64,000 bases of DNA from positions 48,688-112,687 of the forward strand of contig JBBQWN010000005.1 of assembly GCA_038210595.1 (NCBI GenBank). Reading direction: 5' to 3'. Positions 35,406 to 42,885 of this stretch are shown here, one piece after another. The notes beneath the pieces were generated by a model that was not told the origin of the DNA, made no database searches, and was given only the letters and a program-made list of their open reading frames with translations. The stretch's first letter is position 1, and every line of letters starts with the position of its first letter. The translations under genes were made by a program, and so were the position numbers. The stretch is from Glacieibacterium sp038210595 (GTDB lineage Bacteria > Pseudomonadota > Alphaproteobacteria > Sphingomonadales > Sphingomonadaceae).

Positions 35406-36433
35406 CCCCGCACGATCCCGATCAATTCCTCGACATGCGCGATCGGCGTGTCCTGCAGGATGCCGTGGCCGAGGTTCATGATGTGCGGCCGCTCCTCGAA
35501 CGCTGCCCGGATACGGGTCACACTCGACTTCAGCGCCTCGCCGCCGGCGATCAGCGCTAGGGGATCGAGATTGCCCTGGACCGGCATGCCGGGCGGCAGC
35601 ATCGCGTCCGCCCAGGCCGGATCGATCGTCTCGTCCAGCCCGACCGCATCGATGCCGGTTTCGGCCGCATAGGCCGCGAGCTTGGCCCCGGCGCCCTTGG
35701 GGAAGCCGATCACCGGAATATCGCCGTGCCGGACCATCAGGCGGCCGACGATATCGGCGGTCGGCGCGATCACCCAGCGTTCGAACTGCGCCGGCGACAG
35801 GCTGCCCGACCAGCTGTCGAACAACTGCACCGCCTGCGCCCCCGCCGCGATCTGGCCCGACAGATAATCGACTGTGGTGTGGACGATGCGGTCGATCAGC
35901 GCCTGAAATGCGCCCGGATCGCGGTAGGCCAGCCGCCGTGCCGCCTCATGGTCTTTGGAGCCCTGACCCGCGACCATATAGGTGGCGACGGTCCAGGGGG
36001 ACCCGGCGAACCCCAGCATCGCGACTTCGGGGCTGAGCTCGGCGCGCACGCGGCGGACCGTCTCGTAGATCGGCAGGAAGCGTTCCGGCGCGGCATCCAG
36101 CGCATCGAACGCCCCGTCGAGCAGCGCCGGGGTCAGCCGCGGCCCCTCGCCCGGCCCGAAGGTCAGGTCCTGGCCCAGCGCGTGCGGCACGATCAGGATA
36201 TCGGAAAACAGGATTGCGCCGTCGAGGCCGAAGCGGCGGATGGGCTGGAGCGTGATCTCGGCCGCCGCCTCGCTGTCATAGACCAGGGCCAGAAAGCCGC
36301 CCTTGGCCTCCCTGAGCGCGCGATACTCGGGCAGGTAACGCCCGGCCTGACGCATCAGCCACAGCGGCGGCGTGTCGAGACGTTCGCCCCCGAGCACGGT
36401 GAGGATCGGGGCGGGGCTGGGCGTGGTGATCAT
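35402..36433 (-). CDS. hemE: Uroporphyrinogen decarboxylase
   Basis: A 343-residue HemE that decarboxylates uroporphyrinogen III to coproporphyrinogen III. Diagnostic segments are PPLWLMRQAGRYLPEYR, FSDILIVPHALGQDLTFGPGEGP, GFAGSPWTVATYMV, QLFDSWSGSLSP and NLGHGILQDTP. The start is ATG 36433; the frame continues to 37456 only because it is antisense to ppsR. It is transcribed away from the origin-like gap. Confidence 0.97.
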   Translation of the reverse strand: MITTPSPAPILTVLGGERLDTPPLWLMRQAGRYLPEYRALREAKGGFLALVYDSEAAAEITLQPIRRFGLDGAILFSDILIVPHALGQDLTFGPGEGPRLTPALLDGAFDALDAAPERFLPIYETVRRVRAELSPEVAMLGFAGSPWTVATYMVAGQGSKDHEAARRLAYRDPGAFQALIDRIVHTTVDYLSGQIAAGAQAVQLFDSWSGSLSPAQFERWVIAPTADIVGRLMVRHGDIPVIGFPKGAGAKLAAYAAETGIDAVGLDETIDPAWADAMLPPGMPVQGNLDPLALIAGGEALKSSVTRIRAAFEERPHIMNLGHGILQDTPIAHVEELIGIVRG

Positions 36434-36733
36434 GTCAGCCGTCAATGCCGCCTGCACCACTGCCTTGCAAAGAATCTTTAGAAAGAGATGAGATGGTAAT
36501 GGTGCGGTGGGTCGCGGGGATAAGTCGGGTGTCCCGCACGCATCCACAGCTGCGAACCCGTCCGGCCTTTGGAAACGGCGCGAGTCGCCGGGGTTGTCCC
36601 CGCTGTCCACAGGGCTGCCTGTGGATTCGCGGGTGATGTTGAGCGTGAAGCCGAAGCCGCCCGGTTTTGCTGCCTTGCCCGATTCCGCGCCCGCCACTAA
36701 CCCTCTGGCGACTGCTTCTCCACAGGCTTTGCC
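36434..36733. other. Candidate chromosomal replication origin (oriC) between hemE and ppsR
   Basis: A 300-base gap between divergent hemE and ppsR. This is the position of the Caulobacter origin, with the same right-hand neighbours (maf, aroE, coaE, dnaQ). Four DnaA-box-like sites share the TCCACA core: 36540-36548, 36603-36611, 36620-36628 (reverse) and TTCTCCACA at 36716-36724, the last one mismatch from TTATCCACA. The middle pair forms CCACAGG-GCTG-CCTGTGG. An A/T-richer stretch at about 36468-36500 could be the unwinding element. It also must contain the promoters of both genes. No CtrA half-site pair was found. Confidence 0.65.
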
Positions 36734-37567
36734 GTGACCCGCCTCCACCTCCACCTGGTTTCCGATTCGACTGGCGAAACGCTTGAATCGGTTGCCAAGG
36801 CGGGCCTCGCGCGGTTCGAGGGCGTCGAGGCGGTCAAGCATTTCTGGCCGATGGTGCGTAGCGAAGGCCATCTCGACCGCGTGTTCGAGGATATCGCCCG
36901 GCGGCCCGGGCTGGTGCTCTACACTTTGGTCGCCGGGCCGGTGCGCAACCGGCTGGAAACCCGCTGTGCTGCAATGGGCCTGCCGATGGTGTCGGCGCTC
37001 GACCCGACGATCGAGGCCCTGTCCGAACTGCTCGGCCAGTCGGCGACGACCCGGCCCGGCCGCCAGCATGTCATGGACGCCGCCTATTTCCGCCGGGTCG
37101 ATGCGATCAACTACACGATGGTCCACGACGACGGGCAGCAGTCCGAGAACTGGGAGGAGGCCGACATCGTGCTGGCGGGCGTGTCGCGCAGCAGCAAGAC
37201 GCCGACCGCGATCTATCTCGCCAACCGCGGCTACAAGACTGCCAACATGCCAGTGGTGCCGCAGTCGCCGCCGCCGGCCGCGCTGTTCACTTTGCGCCGG
37301 CCGCTGGTCGTCGGGCTGACCACCAGCCCGGAGCGGCTGGTGGCGATCCGCCGCAACCGCCTGCTGACGATGGGGCAGACTGCCGACACCGACTATGTCG
37401 AGCTCGACCGGGTCGCGGCCGAAGTGGCTTTCGCGCGCCGGCTTTTCGCCGACCACGACATTCCGGTGATCGACGTGACTCGCCGCTCGATCGAGGAATC
37501 GGCGGCCGCGATCATCAACCTGGTGCAGGCGCGCGATGTCGCCCGCGGCGTCGACACGCTGCTGTGA
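36734..37567 (+). CDS. ppsR: PEP synthase/PPDK regulatory protein (DUF299)
   Basis: A 277-residue bifunctional kinase/pyrophosphorylase of the PpsR family. It controls phosphoenolpyruvate synthase or pyruvate phosphate dikinase by ADP-dependent phosphorylation. Seen are LHLVSDSTGETLESVAKAGLARF at the start, the P-loop-like GVSRSSKTPTAIYLANRGYK and IPVIDVTRRSIEESAAAI at the end. The GTG start lies in TTTGCCGTGACC. It is the first of a run of coupled genes leading rightward from the origin-like gap; its stop overlaps maf (GTGA). Confidence 0.93.
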   Translation: MTRLHLHLVSDSTGETLESVAKAGLARFEGVEAVKHFWPMVRSEGHLDRVFEDIARRPGLVLYTLVAGPVRNRLETRCAAMGLPMVSALDPTIEALSELLGQSATTRPGRQHVMDAAYFRRVDAINYTMVHDDGQQSENWEEADIVLAGVSRSSKTPTAIYLANRGYKTANMPVVPQSPPPAALFTLRRPLVVGLTTSPERLVAIRRNRLLTMGQTADTDYVELDRVAAEVAFARRLFADHDIPVIDVTRRSIEESAAAIINLVQARDVARGVDTLL

Positions 37568-38160
37568 CGCTGGTGCTCGCCTCGACTAGCGCCAGCCGCC
37601 AGGCGATGCTGCGCGCCGCGCAGGTGCCGTTCGAGGCGGTCGCGCCGAACGTCGACGAGAGAGAGATCAAGGCATCGATGGTCGCCGCCGGCGCGGGTGC
37701 GCGCGAGGTTGCCGACGCGCTCGCCGAGCTGAAGGCGTGCAAGGTGTCGCGGCGGCTGCCCGGCGCGCTGGTGCTCGGGTCCGACCAGATCCTCGAATGC
37801 GATAACGGCACCCTGCTCGACAAGCCCGAGGGGCGGGACGGGGCGGCGGCGCATCTGCGCCGCTTGATGGGCCGCGACCACCGGCTGGTCTGCGGCGCGG
37901 TGATCGCGCTGGACGGGCAGCCGGTGTGGCGGGTGGTCGATACCGCGCGCCTGTCGATGCGGACGCTCAGCGACGCGTTCATCGCCGCCTATCTCGACCT
38001 GGAGGGCGAGGCGGTGCTTAGCTCGGTCGGGGCTTACCGGATCGAGGGGCCGGGTGCGCAGCTGTTCACGCGCATCGACGGCGATCATTTCACGGTCATG
38101 GGCCTGCCGCTGCTGCCGGTGCTCGACTATCTGAGGGTGCGCGGGGTGATCGCGTCGTGA
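37564..38160 (+). CDS. maf: Maf family nucleotide pyrophosphatase
   Basis: A 198-residue Maf protein that hydrolyses non-canonical nucleoside triphosphates. It has the family start LVLASTSASRQAML, the central VLGSDQILEC and the end VMGLPLLPVLDYLR. The GTG start overlaps the ppsR stop, and its stop overlaps aroE in the same way. Which nucleotide it prefers (YceF or YhdE type) is not clear from sequence reading alone. Confidence 0.9.
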   Translation: MTLVLASTSASRQAMLRAAQVPFEAVAPNVDEREIKASMVAAGAGAREVADALAELKACKVSRRLPGALVLGSDQILECDNGTLLDKPEGRDGAAAHLRRLMGRDHRLVCGAVIALDGQPVWRVVDTARLSMRTLSDAFIAAYLDLEGEAVLSSVGAYRIEGPGAQLFTRIDGDHFTVMGLPLLPVLDYLRVRGVIAS

Positions 38161-38963
38161 GGCCGTTTGCCGAAGTCATCGGCGACCCGATCGCGCAGTC
38201 GAAGTCGCCCGCCATCCACGGCTTCTGGCTGGCGCGGCGGGGCATCGACGCGGACTACCGCGCCACCCACGTTACCCCCGACCGGCTGGCGGCGCACATG
38301 GCGGCGCGGGCCGCCGATCCGCTGTGGCGCGGCAGCAATGTCACCATCCCCCACAAGCTGGCGGTGATCGATCATGTCGGCGATCCCGGCGGGGTGCGCG
38401 CCAGCATCGGCGCAATGAACACGGTGTTCCGCCAGGACGGGCAGGTGATCGGCACCAATACCGACGCGGCGGGCTTCTATGCGCCCATCGCAGGACTCGA
38501 TCTGGCGGGCCAGCCGGTGATCGTTGTCGGGGCGGGCGGCGCGGCGCGGGCGGTGCTGTTCGCGCTGGCACGTGCCGGGGCAGGGCCCGTGACGGTTCTG
38601 GCGCGGTCGCCGTTGAAGGCGATGGGCCTGCTCGCGCAATTCGGGCTGAGCGGCGAGGTCAGGCCGATGACGGCGCGCCTGCCGCCGGCCGCGCTGCTGG
38701 TCAACGCCAGCCCGCTCGGCATGACCGGCCAGCCGCCGCTCGAGCTCGACCTGTCGCCGCTGCCAGAGGCGTGCGTGGTCTATGACATCGTCTATGCGCC
38801 GCTGGAGACGCCGCTGCTGGTCCAAGCACGCGCGCACGGCCTCGACACCGTTGACGGCCTCGACATGCTGATCGGCCAGGCGGCGGTAGCGTTCGAGCTG
38901 TTCTTCGGCGTCGCGCCGCCGCGCGAAGCGGACGACGAACTGCGCGCGATGCTGACCGCATGA
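38157..38963 (+). CDS. aroE: Shikimate dehydrogenase
   Basis: A 268-residue AroE, reducing 3-dehydroshikimate to shikimate with NADPH for aromatic amino acid synthesis. It shows VIGDPIAQSKSPAIHGFW, the catalytic lysine in SNVTIPHK, the NTDAAGF segment and a nucleotide loop VVGAGGAARA. The GTG start overlaps maf and the stop overlaps coaE (ATGA). Confidence 0.95.
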   Translation: MRPFAEVIGDPIAQSKSPAIHGFWLARRGIDADYRATHVTPDRLAAHMAARAADPLWRGSNVTIPHKLAVIDHVGDPGGVRASIGAMNTVFRQDGQVIGTNTDAAGFYAPIAGLDLAGQPVIVVGAGGAARAVLFALARAGAGPVTVLARSPLKAMGLLAQFGLSGEVRPMTARLPPAALLVNASPLGMTGQPPLELDLSPLPEACVVYDIVYAPLETPLLVQARAHGLDTVDGLDMLIGQAAVAFELFFGVAPPREADDELRAMLTA

Positions 38964-39571
38964 GCCTGATCATCGGCCTGACCGGTTCGATCGGCATGGG
39001 CAAGTCGACCGTCGCGGCGATGTTCGCGCGGCTGAAGGTGCCGGTGTTCGACGCCGACGCCGCCGTCCATGCGCTGCAGGGGCCGGGCGGCGCGGCGCTT
39101 CCCGCCATCGAGGCGGCGTTTCCGGGCACGACCTCGCCCGCCGGGCTGGACCGCGCCAAGCTCGGCGCGGCGGTGTTCGGCGATGCGGCGGCGCTGCAGC
39201 GGCTGGAGGCGATCATCCACCCGCTGGTCGGCGCGGCGCAGGCCCAGTTCCTGGCGCGTCACCGGCGCCGGCGGCTGGTGGTGCTCGACATTCCACTGCT
39301 GTTCGAAAAGGGCGGCGCGGCCAAGGTCGATGTCACCGTCGTCGTCTCTGCGCCCCCCGAGATCCAGCGCGCCCGCGTGCTCGCCCGGCCCGGTATGACG
39401 CCGGCGAAATTCGCGGCGATCCTCGCCCAGCAGCTGCCCGACGCCGAGAAGCGTGCGCGGGCCGACATCGTCATCCCCACCGGCGTCGGCCGCCAGGTGA
39501 CGCGGCGCGTTGTCGAGCGCATCGTGGCTTGTCTGTCGGCCGCGGAACCGCGATATCGCCGCCATGCGTGA
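38960..39571 (+). CDS. coaE: Dephospho-CoA kinase
   Basis: A 203-residue CoaE that makes coenzyme A in the last step of its synthesis. It has the P-loop GLTGSIGMGKST near the start, FDADAAVH, and LDIPLLFEKGGAAKVDVTVVV. Coupled to aroE by an ATGA overlap; its end overlaps dnaQ by 8 bases. The pairing with panB elsewhere in the window (both CoA pathway) is not an operon. Confidence 0.95.
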   Translation: MSLIIGLTGSIGMGKSTVAAMFARLKVPVFDADAAVHALQGPGGAALPAIEAAFPGTTSPAGLDRAKLGAAVFGDAAALQRLEAIIHPLVGAAQAQFLARHRRRRLVVLDIPLLFEKGGAAKVDVTVVVSAPPEIQRARVLARPGMTPAKFAAILAQQLPDAEKRARADIVIPTGVGRQVTRRVVERIVACLSAAEPRYRRHA

Positions 39572-40229
39572 GATTGTCTTCGACACCGAAACCACCGGCA
39601 TCATGCCCGGCGACGGCCACAGGATCGTCGAGATCGGCGCGCTGGAGATGGTCGGCAAGGTCCTGACCGGGCGCAGTTTCCACACCTATCTCGACCCGTG
39701 CCGGGCGATGCCCAAGGACGCGCAGGGCGTGCATGGGCTGAGCAGCGATTTCCTGACCGGCCAGCCGGTGTTCGAGGCGGTGGTCGACGAGTTCCTGGCG
39801 TTCATCGAGGATTCGCCGCTGGTTGCCCATAACGCGGTGTTCGACTTCGGCTTCGTCAATTTCGAGCTGCGCCGCGCCGGCATGAAGATGCTGCCCGACA
39901 GCCGCATGGTCTGTACGCTGGAGATGAGCCGCAAGAAGCATCCGGGTGCCAAGCACACGCTCGATGCGCTGTGCAACCGCTACGGCGTCGACCTGTCGGC
40001 CCGCACCAAGCATGGCGCGCTGCTCGATGCGGAGCTGCTGGCGCGCGTCTATGTCGAGCTGTGCGGGGGCCGGCAGATCGGTTTCGACCTTGCCGCCGAT
40101 ACCGCCGCCGAGGCCGCGCCGGTCGAACGGGTTGCCCATGTCGCGCGCGCCCATGCGGCATCCGACGCCGAACTGCTGCGCCACGCCGCGTTCATTGCGA
40201 CGTTGAAGGACCCCGTCTGGTTGTCCTGA
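39564..40229 (+). CDS. dnaQ: DNA polymerase III epsilon subunit
   Basis: A 221-residue 3'-5' proofreading exonuclease. The three exonuclease motifs are present: FDTETTG at the N-terminus, HNAVFDFGFVNFEL in the middle, and HGALLDAELLA near the end. The start at ATG 39564 (MREIVFDTE) fits the family; a longer frame from 39510 lies inside coaE. In Caulobacter dnaQ is followed by secB; here a ribosome hibernation factor follows instead. Confidence 0.95.
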   Translation: MREIVFDTETTGIMPGDGHRIVEIGALEMVGKVLTGRSFHTYLDPCRAMPKDAQGVHGLSSDFLTGQPVFEAVVDEFLAFIEDSPLVAHNAVFDFGFVNFELRRAGMKMLPDSRMVCTLEMSRKKHPGAKHTLDALCNRYGVDLSARTKHGALLDAELLARVYVELCGGRQIGFDLAADTAAEAAPVERVAHVARAHAASDAELLRHAAFIATLKDPVWLS

Positions 40230-40277
40230 CGTTCATTCGGACGCACACTGGTTCGTCCAGAGCATGAGGAGCCGTAC

Positions 40278-40859
40278 ATGGACATTCGCGTTTCGGGCCA
40301 TCAGGTCGACGCCGGCGCGGCCTTCCGCGAGCATGTCACGACGCGGTTGAAGGCGATCGCCGACAAATATTTCCCGCGCACCATCGGCGCGCACGTGACG
40401 CTGGGCAGCGGGCCCTATGGCGGATTCTCGTGCGACATCGTCATGCATGTGATGAGCGACCTGATCCTCAAGGGCTCGGGACGCGCCACCGAGGCCCATC
40501 CCGCCTTCGACCAGGCGGCCGAGCGCATCGACAAGCAGCTGCGCCGTTACATGCGCCGGCTGAAGGATCGCCACGGCCCCGGCAACGCGGTGCAGAATGG
40601 CGCAACGCTGCCCGAGATCGACAATGCCGGCTACACCATCTTCGCCGCGCCGAAGGAGGAGGAGGAGCCCGGCGACGCGCCCCTGGTCATCGCCGAGACG
40701 CGCGTCGATATCCCGGACGCCACCGTCGGCGACGCGGTGATGATGCTCGACCTGCGCAACACCACCGCCCTGCTGTTCAAGAACAGCGGCACCGGCGCGC
40801 ACAACATGGTCTATCGGCGCGAGGACGGCAGCATCGGCTGGGTCGAGCCGCGGGCTTGA
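40278..40859 (+). CDS. hpf: Ribosome hibernation promoting factor, long form
   Basis: A 193-residue long-form HPF. The N-terminal ribosome-binding fold (MDIRVSGHQVDAGAAFREHVTTRL, then AFDQAAERIDKQLRRYMRRLKDRH) is joined by an acidic linker (KEEEEPGD) to the C-terminal dimerisation domain (ATVGDAVMMLDLRNTTALLFKNSGTG). Long HPF forms 100S ribosome dimers in stationary phase. GAGGAG precedes the ATG. Its TGA overlaps the next start (TTGA). Confidence 0.93.
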   Translation: MDIRVSGHQVDAGAAFREHVTTRLKAIADKYFPRTIGAHVTLGSGPYGGFSCDIVMHVMSDLILKGSGRATEAHPAFDQAAERIDKQLRRYMRRLKDRHGPGNAVQNGATLPEIDNAGYTIFAAPKEEEEPGDAPLVIAETRVDIPDATVGDAVMMLDLRNTTALLFKNSGTGAHNMVYRREDGSIGWVEPRA

Positions 40860-41293
40860 GCCCGGAGACGCACTACCGGGCGCTGGAGCGGCTGTACGCC
40901 AGCGCCCCGATCAACGCCGCCTTCGCCTCGTCGCTCAAAGTCACGGGGGCGGGCGCGACGCGGCTCGAGATGACGGCCGGTCCAGAGCATTTCCATGCGG
41001 CCGGGGCCGTCCACGGCACGCTGTATTTCAAACTGCTCGACGATGCCGCTTTCTATGCCGCCAACAGCCTAGTGCCCGAGGTGTTCATGCTGACCACCGC
41101 GTTCAACATCCTGATGACGCGGCCGCTGCAGCCCGGTCCGCTGGTCGCCGAGGGGCGCTGGGTGTCGGGCGCGCGCCGGGTGCTGATCGCCGAGGCGTGG
41201 CTGACCGATGCCAGCGGCGAGGAGGTCGGGCGTGGCACCGGCACCTTCATGCGCTCGCGCATTCCGCTTGCGTCGCTGGAGGCCTATTCCTGA
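40856..41293 (+). CDS. PaaI family hotdog thioesterase
   Basis: A 145-residue hotdog-fold protein starting at TTG 40856 inside the hpf stop. The motif AAGAVHGTLYFKLLDDAAFYAANS matches the PaaI-type catalytic helix; FNILMTRPLQPGPLVAEGRWVS and GRGTGTFMRSRIPL follow. It hydrolyses an acyl-CoA whose identity is unknown. The next gene overlaps its stop (CTGA). Confidence 0.8.
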   Translation: MSPETHYRALERLYASAPINAAFASSLKVTGAGATRLEMTAGPEHFHAAGAVHGTLYFKLLDDAAFYAANSLVPEVFMLTTAFNILMTRPLQPGPLVAEGRWVSGARRVLIAEAWLTDASGEEVGRGTGTFMRSRIPLASLEAYS

Positions 41294-41616
41294 GCGAACC
41301 GCGCCTCGCCGCCGTGGTCTGGGTCAATGCGTTGATCCGCCGGGTCAACGCCGCGGGCGACGTCGCGACCGTGCTGCACAAGGGTGACGGCGTTGCCGGC
41401 AGTGTCGTGCTGGTCCATCGCCGGGGCACCGAAACTCGCGCTTTTCAGCGGCTGCTGGGGGCGGCGGGAGACTATGAATGGCGGGCGACCGCGACCGCCG
41501 CAGCGGTCGACGAGTGGGTCGAGCGGCAGCTAAAATACGATCCCGACCTGTGGGTAATCGAACTCGATACCCCGAATCCGGCACGGTTCATCGACGAAAC
41601 GATCGTCTTCGATTGA
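41290..41616 (+). CDS. DUF1491 family protein
   Basis: A small alphaproteobacterial protein of about 108 residues with VVWVNALIRRVNAAGDVATVLHKGD, the family opening, and ending PNPARFIDETIVFD. There is no ATG, GTG or TTG between the upstream stop and the conserved N-terminus. CTG 41290 fits the four-base overlap pattern of this strand (CTGA) and the expected length; GTG 41314 would remove eight residues. Function unknown; it is annotated in many Alphaproteobacteria. Confidence 0.72.
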   Translation: MSEPRLAAVVWVNALIRRVNAAGDVATVLHKGDGVAGSVVLVHRRGTETRAFQRLLGAAGDYEWRATATAAAVDEWVERQLKYDPDLWVIELDTPNPARFIDETIVFD

Positions 41617-41652
41617 CCGGCAGGGTGCCGTCTCGCAACTGCAACATCGTGT

Positions 41653-41730
41653 TTGCCGAACCCGTGGGCGGGGCCGGCGATGTTTCACCCAAGCGGACCT
41701 GATCCGGTTCAGCCCAGCGACGTTCGGCAA
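41653..41730 (+). ncRNA. Possible structured leader RNA upstream of the SleB-type hydrolase
   Basis: A perfect nine-base pairing, TTGCCGAAC (41653-41661) with GTTCGGCAA (41722-41730), encloses a smaller TGGGC/GCCCA pair (41665-41669 with 41712-41716) and a CGGA/TCCG hairpin (41694-41706). It lies in the 174-base gap before the cell wall hydrolase gene. No known RNA family is matched with confidence. Confidence 0.25.
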
Positions 41731-41790
41731 CCTTTGAACACGCCGAGCGCACGCGGACCGGAAGCCAGGCCGTGGGTAGCAGACGAGTGA

Positions 41791-42414
41791 ATGACCTCCA
41801 GGTTCCATAATATTACCCGGCTGATGAGCGTTGCGCTCGCCGGTTTCGCGCTTCTCGCCGCTGGCGAAGCGCCCCAGCTAACCCCCGCCGTCTTGACCGT
41901 CGACAGCCCTGCCGCCGCGCTCGCCGCGCAGTCGCCGATCAAGGGCGACGCCAGTGTCGCCGACACCGACGAGACCACCGCCGCCGACATAGAACTTGCC
42001 AAGCCCGCCAGCCTGCGCGCGCTGGTCGGCCAGATGGCCACCCTTCCGTCGACGCCGCTCAACGCCGAAGCCAAGTGCCTCGCGACCGCGGTGTTCTTCG
42101 AAGCCCGCGGCGAACCGCTGGAGGGTCAGCTCGCGGTTGCCCAGGTCATCCTCAACCGCGTCGCCTCGGGCCGCTATGCCGGCAGCGTCTGCGGCGTCGT
42201 CTATCAACCCGGCCAGTTCACCTTTGCGCGGCGCGCCGTCAACACCCGCTCCGCCGACTGGCAGACTGCTGCCGCGATCGCCGTCATTGCCCAGGCCGAG
42301 CGCTGGCTACAGGTTGCGCCGAAGGCGATGGCGTTCCACGCCGCCCGGGTCAACGTCAGCTGGGGCAACATGCAGCGCGTCAGCCGCATCGGTAACCACA
42401 TCTTTTACCGCTAG
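41791..42414 (+). CDS. Cell wall hydrolase, SleB domain, exported
   Basis: A 207-residue protein with an N-terminal hydrophobic signal/anchor (about residues 8-25). A SleB-type hydrolase domain follows: AEAKCLATAVFFEARGEPLEGQLAVAQVILNRVASGRYAGSVCGVVYQPGQFTFAR. The Glu in FFEARGE is the expected catalytic residue, and two conserved cysteines may form a disulfide. It cleaves peptidoglycan in the periplasm. It stands alone, behind a gap that may hold a structured leader. Confidence 0.85.
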   Translation: MTSRFHNITRLMSVALAGFALLAAGEAPQLTPAVLTVDSPAAALAAQSPIKGDASVADTDETTAADIELAKPASLRALVGQMATLPSTPLNAEAKCLATAVFFEARGEPLEGQLAVAQVILNRVASGRYAGSVCGVVYQPGQFTFARRAVNTRSADWQTAAAIAVIAQAERWLQVAPKAMAFHAARVNVSWGNMQRVSRIGNHIFYR

Positions 42415-42453
42415 GAGCCGGTCCCTATATCGGCGGGCAAAGGAGCCCGTTCG

Positions 42454-42840
42454 ATGACCGACCCCGTCCAGACCCGCGACGACCAGCTGAGCCCCGAGGC
42501 GCGCCATGTGCTCCGCGAGCATGGCACCGAGCGCGCCGGCACCAGCGAGCTGAACTTCGAAAAGCGCACCGGCGTCTACAGCTGTGCCGGCTGCGGCACC
42601 CCGGTCTACGATTCCGGCGCGAAGTACGACAGCGGCAGCGGCTGGCCGAGCTTCTTTCGCGAGATTCCCGGCGCAGTCGAGACCAGCGTCGACAAGAAGT
42701 TCGGGATGACCCGCACCGAGGTGCACTGCGCCAAGTGCGGCGGCCACTTGGGTCACGTCTTCCCGGACGGCCCGGCCGAGACCGGCCTGCGCCACTGCAT
42801 CAACGGCGTCGCGCTGGATTTCGAACCGAAGGACGCCTAG
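42454..42840 (+). CDS. msrB: Peptide-methionine (R)-S-oxide reductase
   Basis: A 128-residue MsrB that repairs oxidised methionine. The zinc cysteines are in CAGC and CAKC, the catalytic Cys in RHCING, and the HLGHVFPDGP signature is intact. It is a cytosolic stand-alone enzyme without an MsrA fusion. An AGGAG-like site precedes the ATG. Confidence 0.95.
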   Translation: MTDPVQTRDDQLSPEARHVLREHGTERAGTSELNFEKRTGVYSCAGCGTPVYDSGAKYDSGSGWPSFFREIPGAVETSVDKKFGMTRTEVHCAKCGGHLGHVFPDGPAETGLRHCINGVALDFEPKDA

Positions 42841-42852
42841 CCGTCCGCCTCA

Positions 42853-42885
42853 CCGCCGCCCCATTGTGCGCCTAGGGGGCGGCGG
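42853..42885 (+). promoter_or_regulatory. GC-only hairpin that traps the helicase ribosome site
   Basis: CCGCCGCCCC (42853-42862) pairs perfectly with GGGGCGGCGG (42876-42885) around a 13-base loop. The 3' arm ends at the base before the ATG at 42886 and contains the only purine-rich ribosome-binding stretch. It would block translation unless opened, or act as a terminator for msrB. Confidence 0.5.

Noticed and set aside
35402..37456. A 684-codon minus-strand frame covering hemE and everything up to 37456
   Set aside because: Residues before the ATG at 36433 are antisense to ppsR and the origin-like gap and have no HemE similarity; hemE starts at 36433.
41617..41735. Resemblance to a TPP riboswitch (ACCTGATCCGG...CCAGCG)
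   Set aside because: The essential CTGAGA and GCGTAGGGAA motifs are missing, the pairing needed would cross the strong nine-base stem, and no thiamine gene follows.
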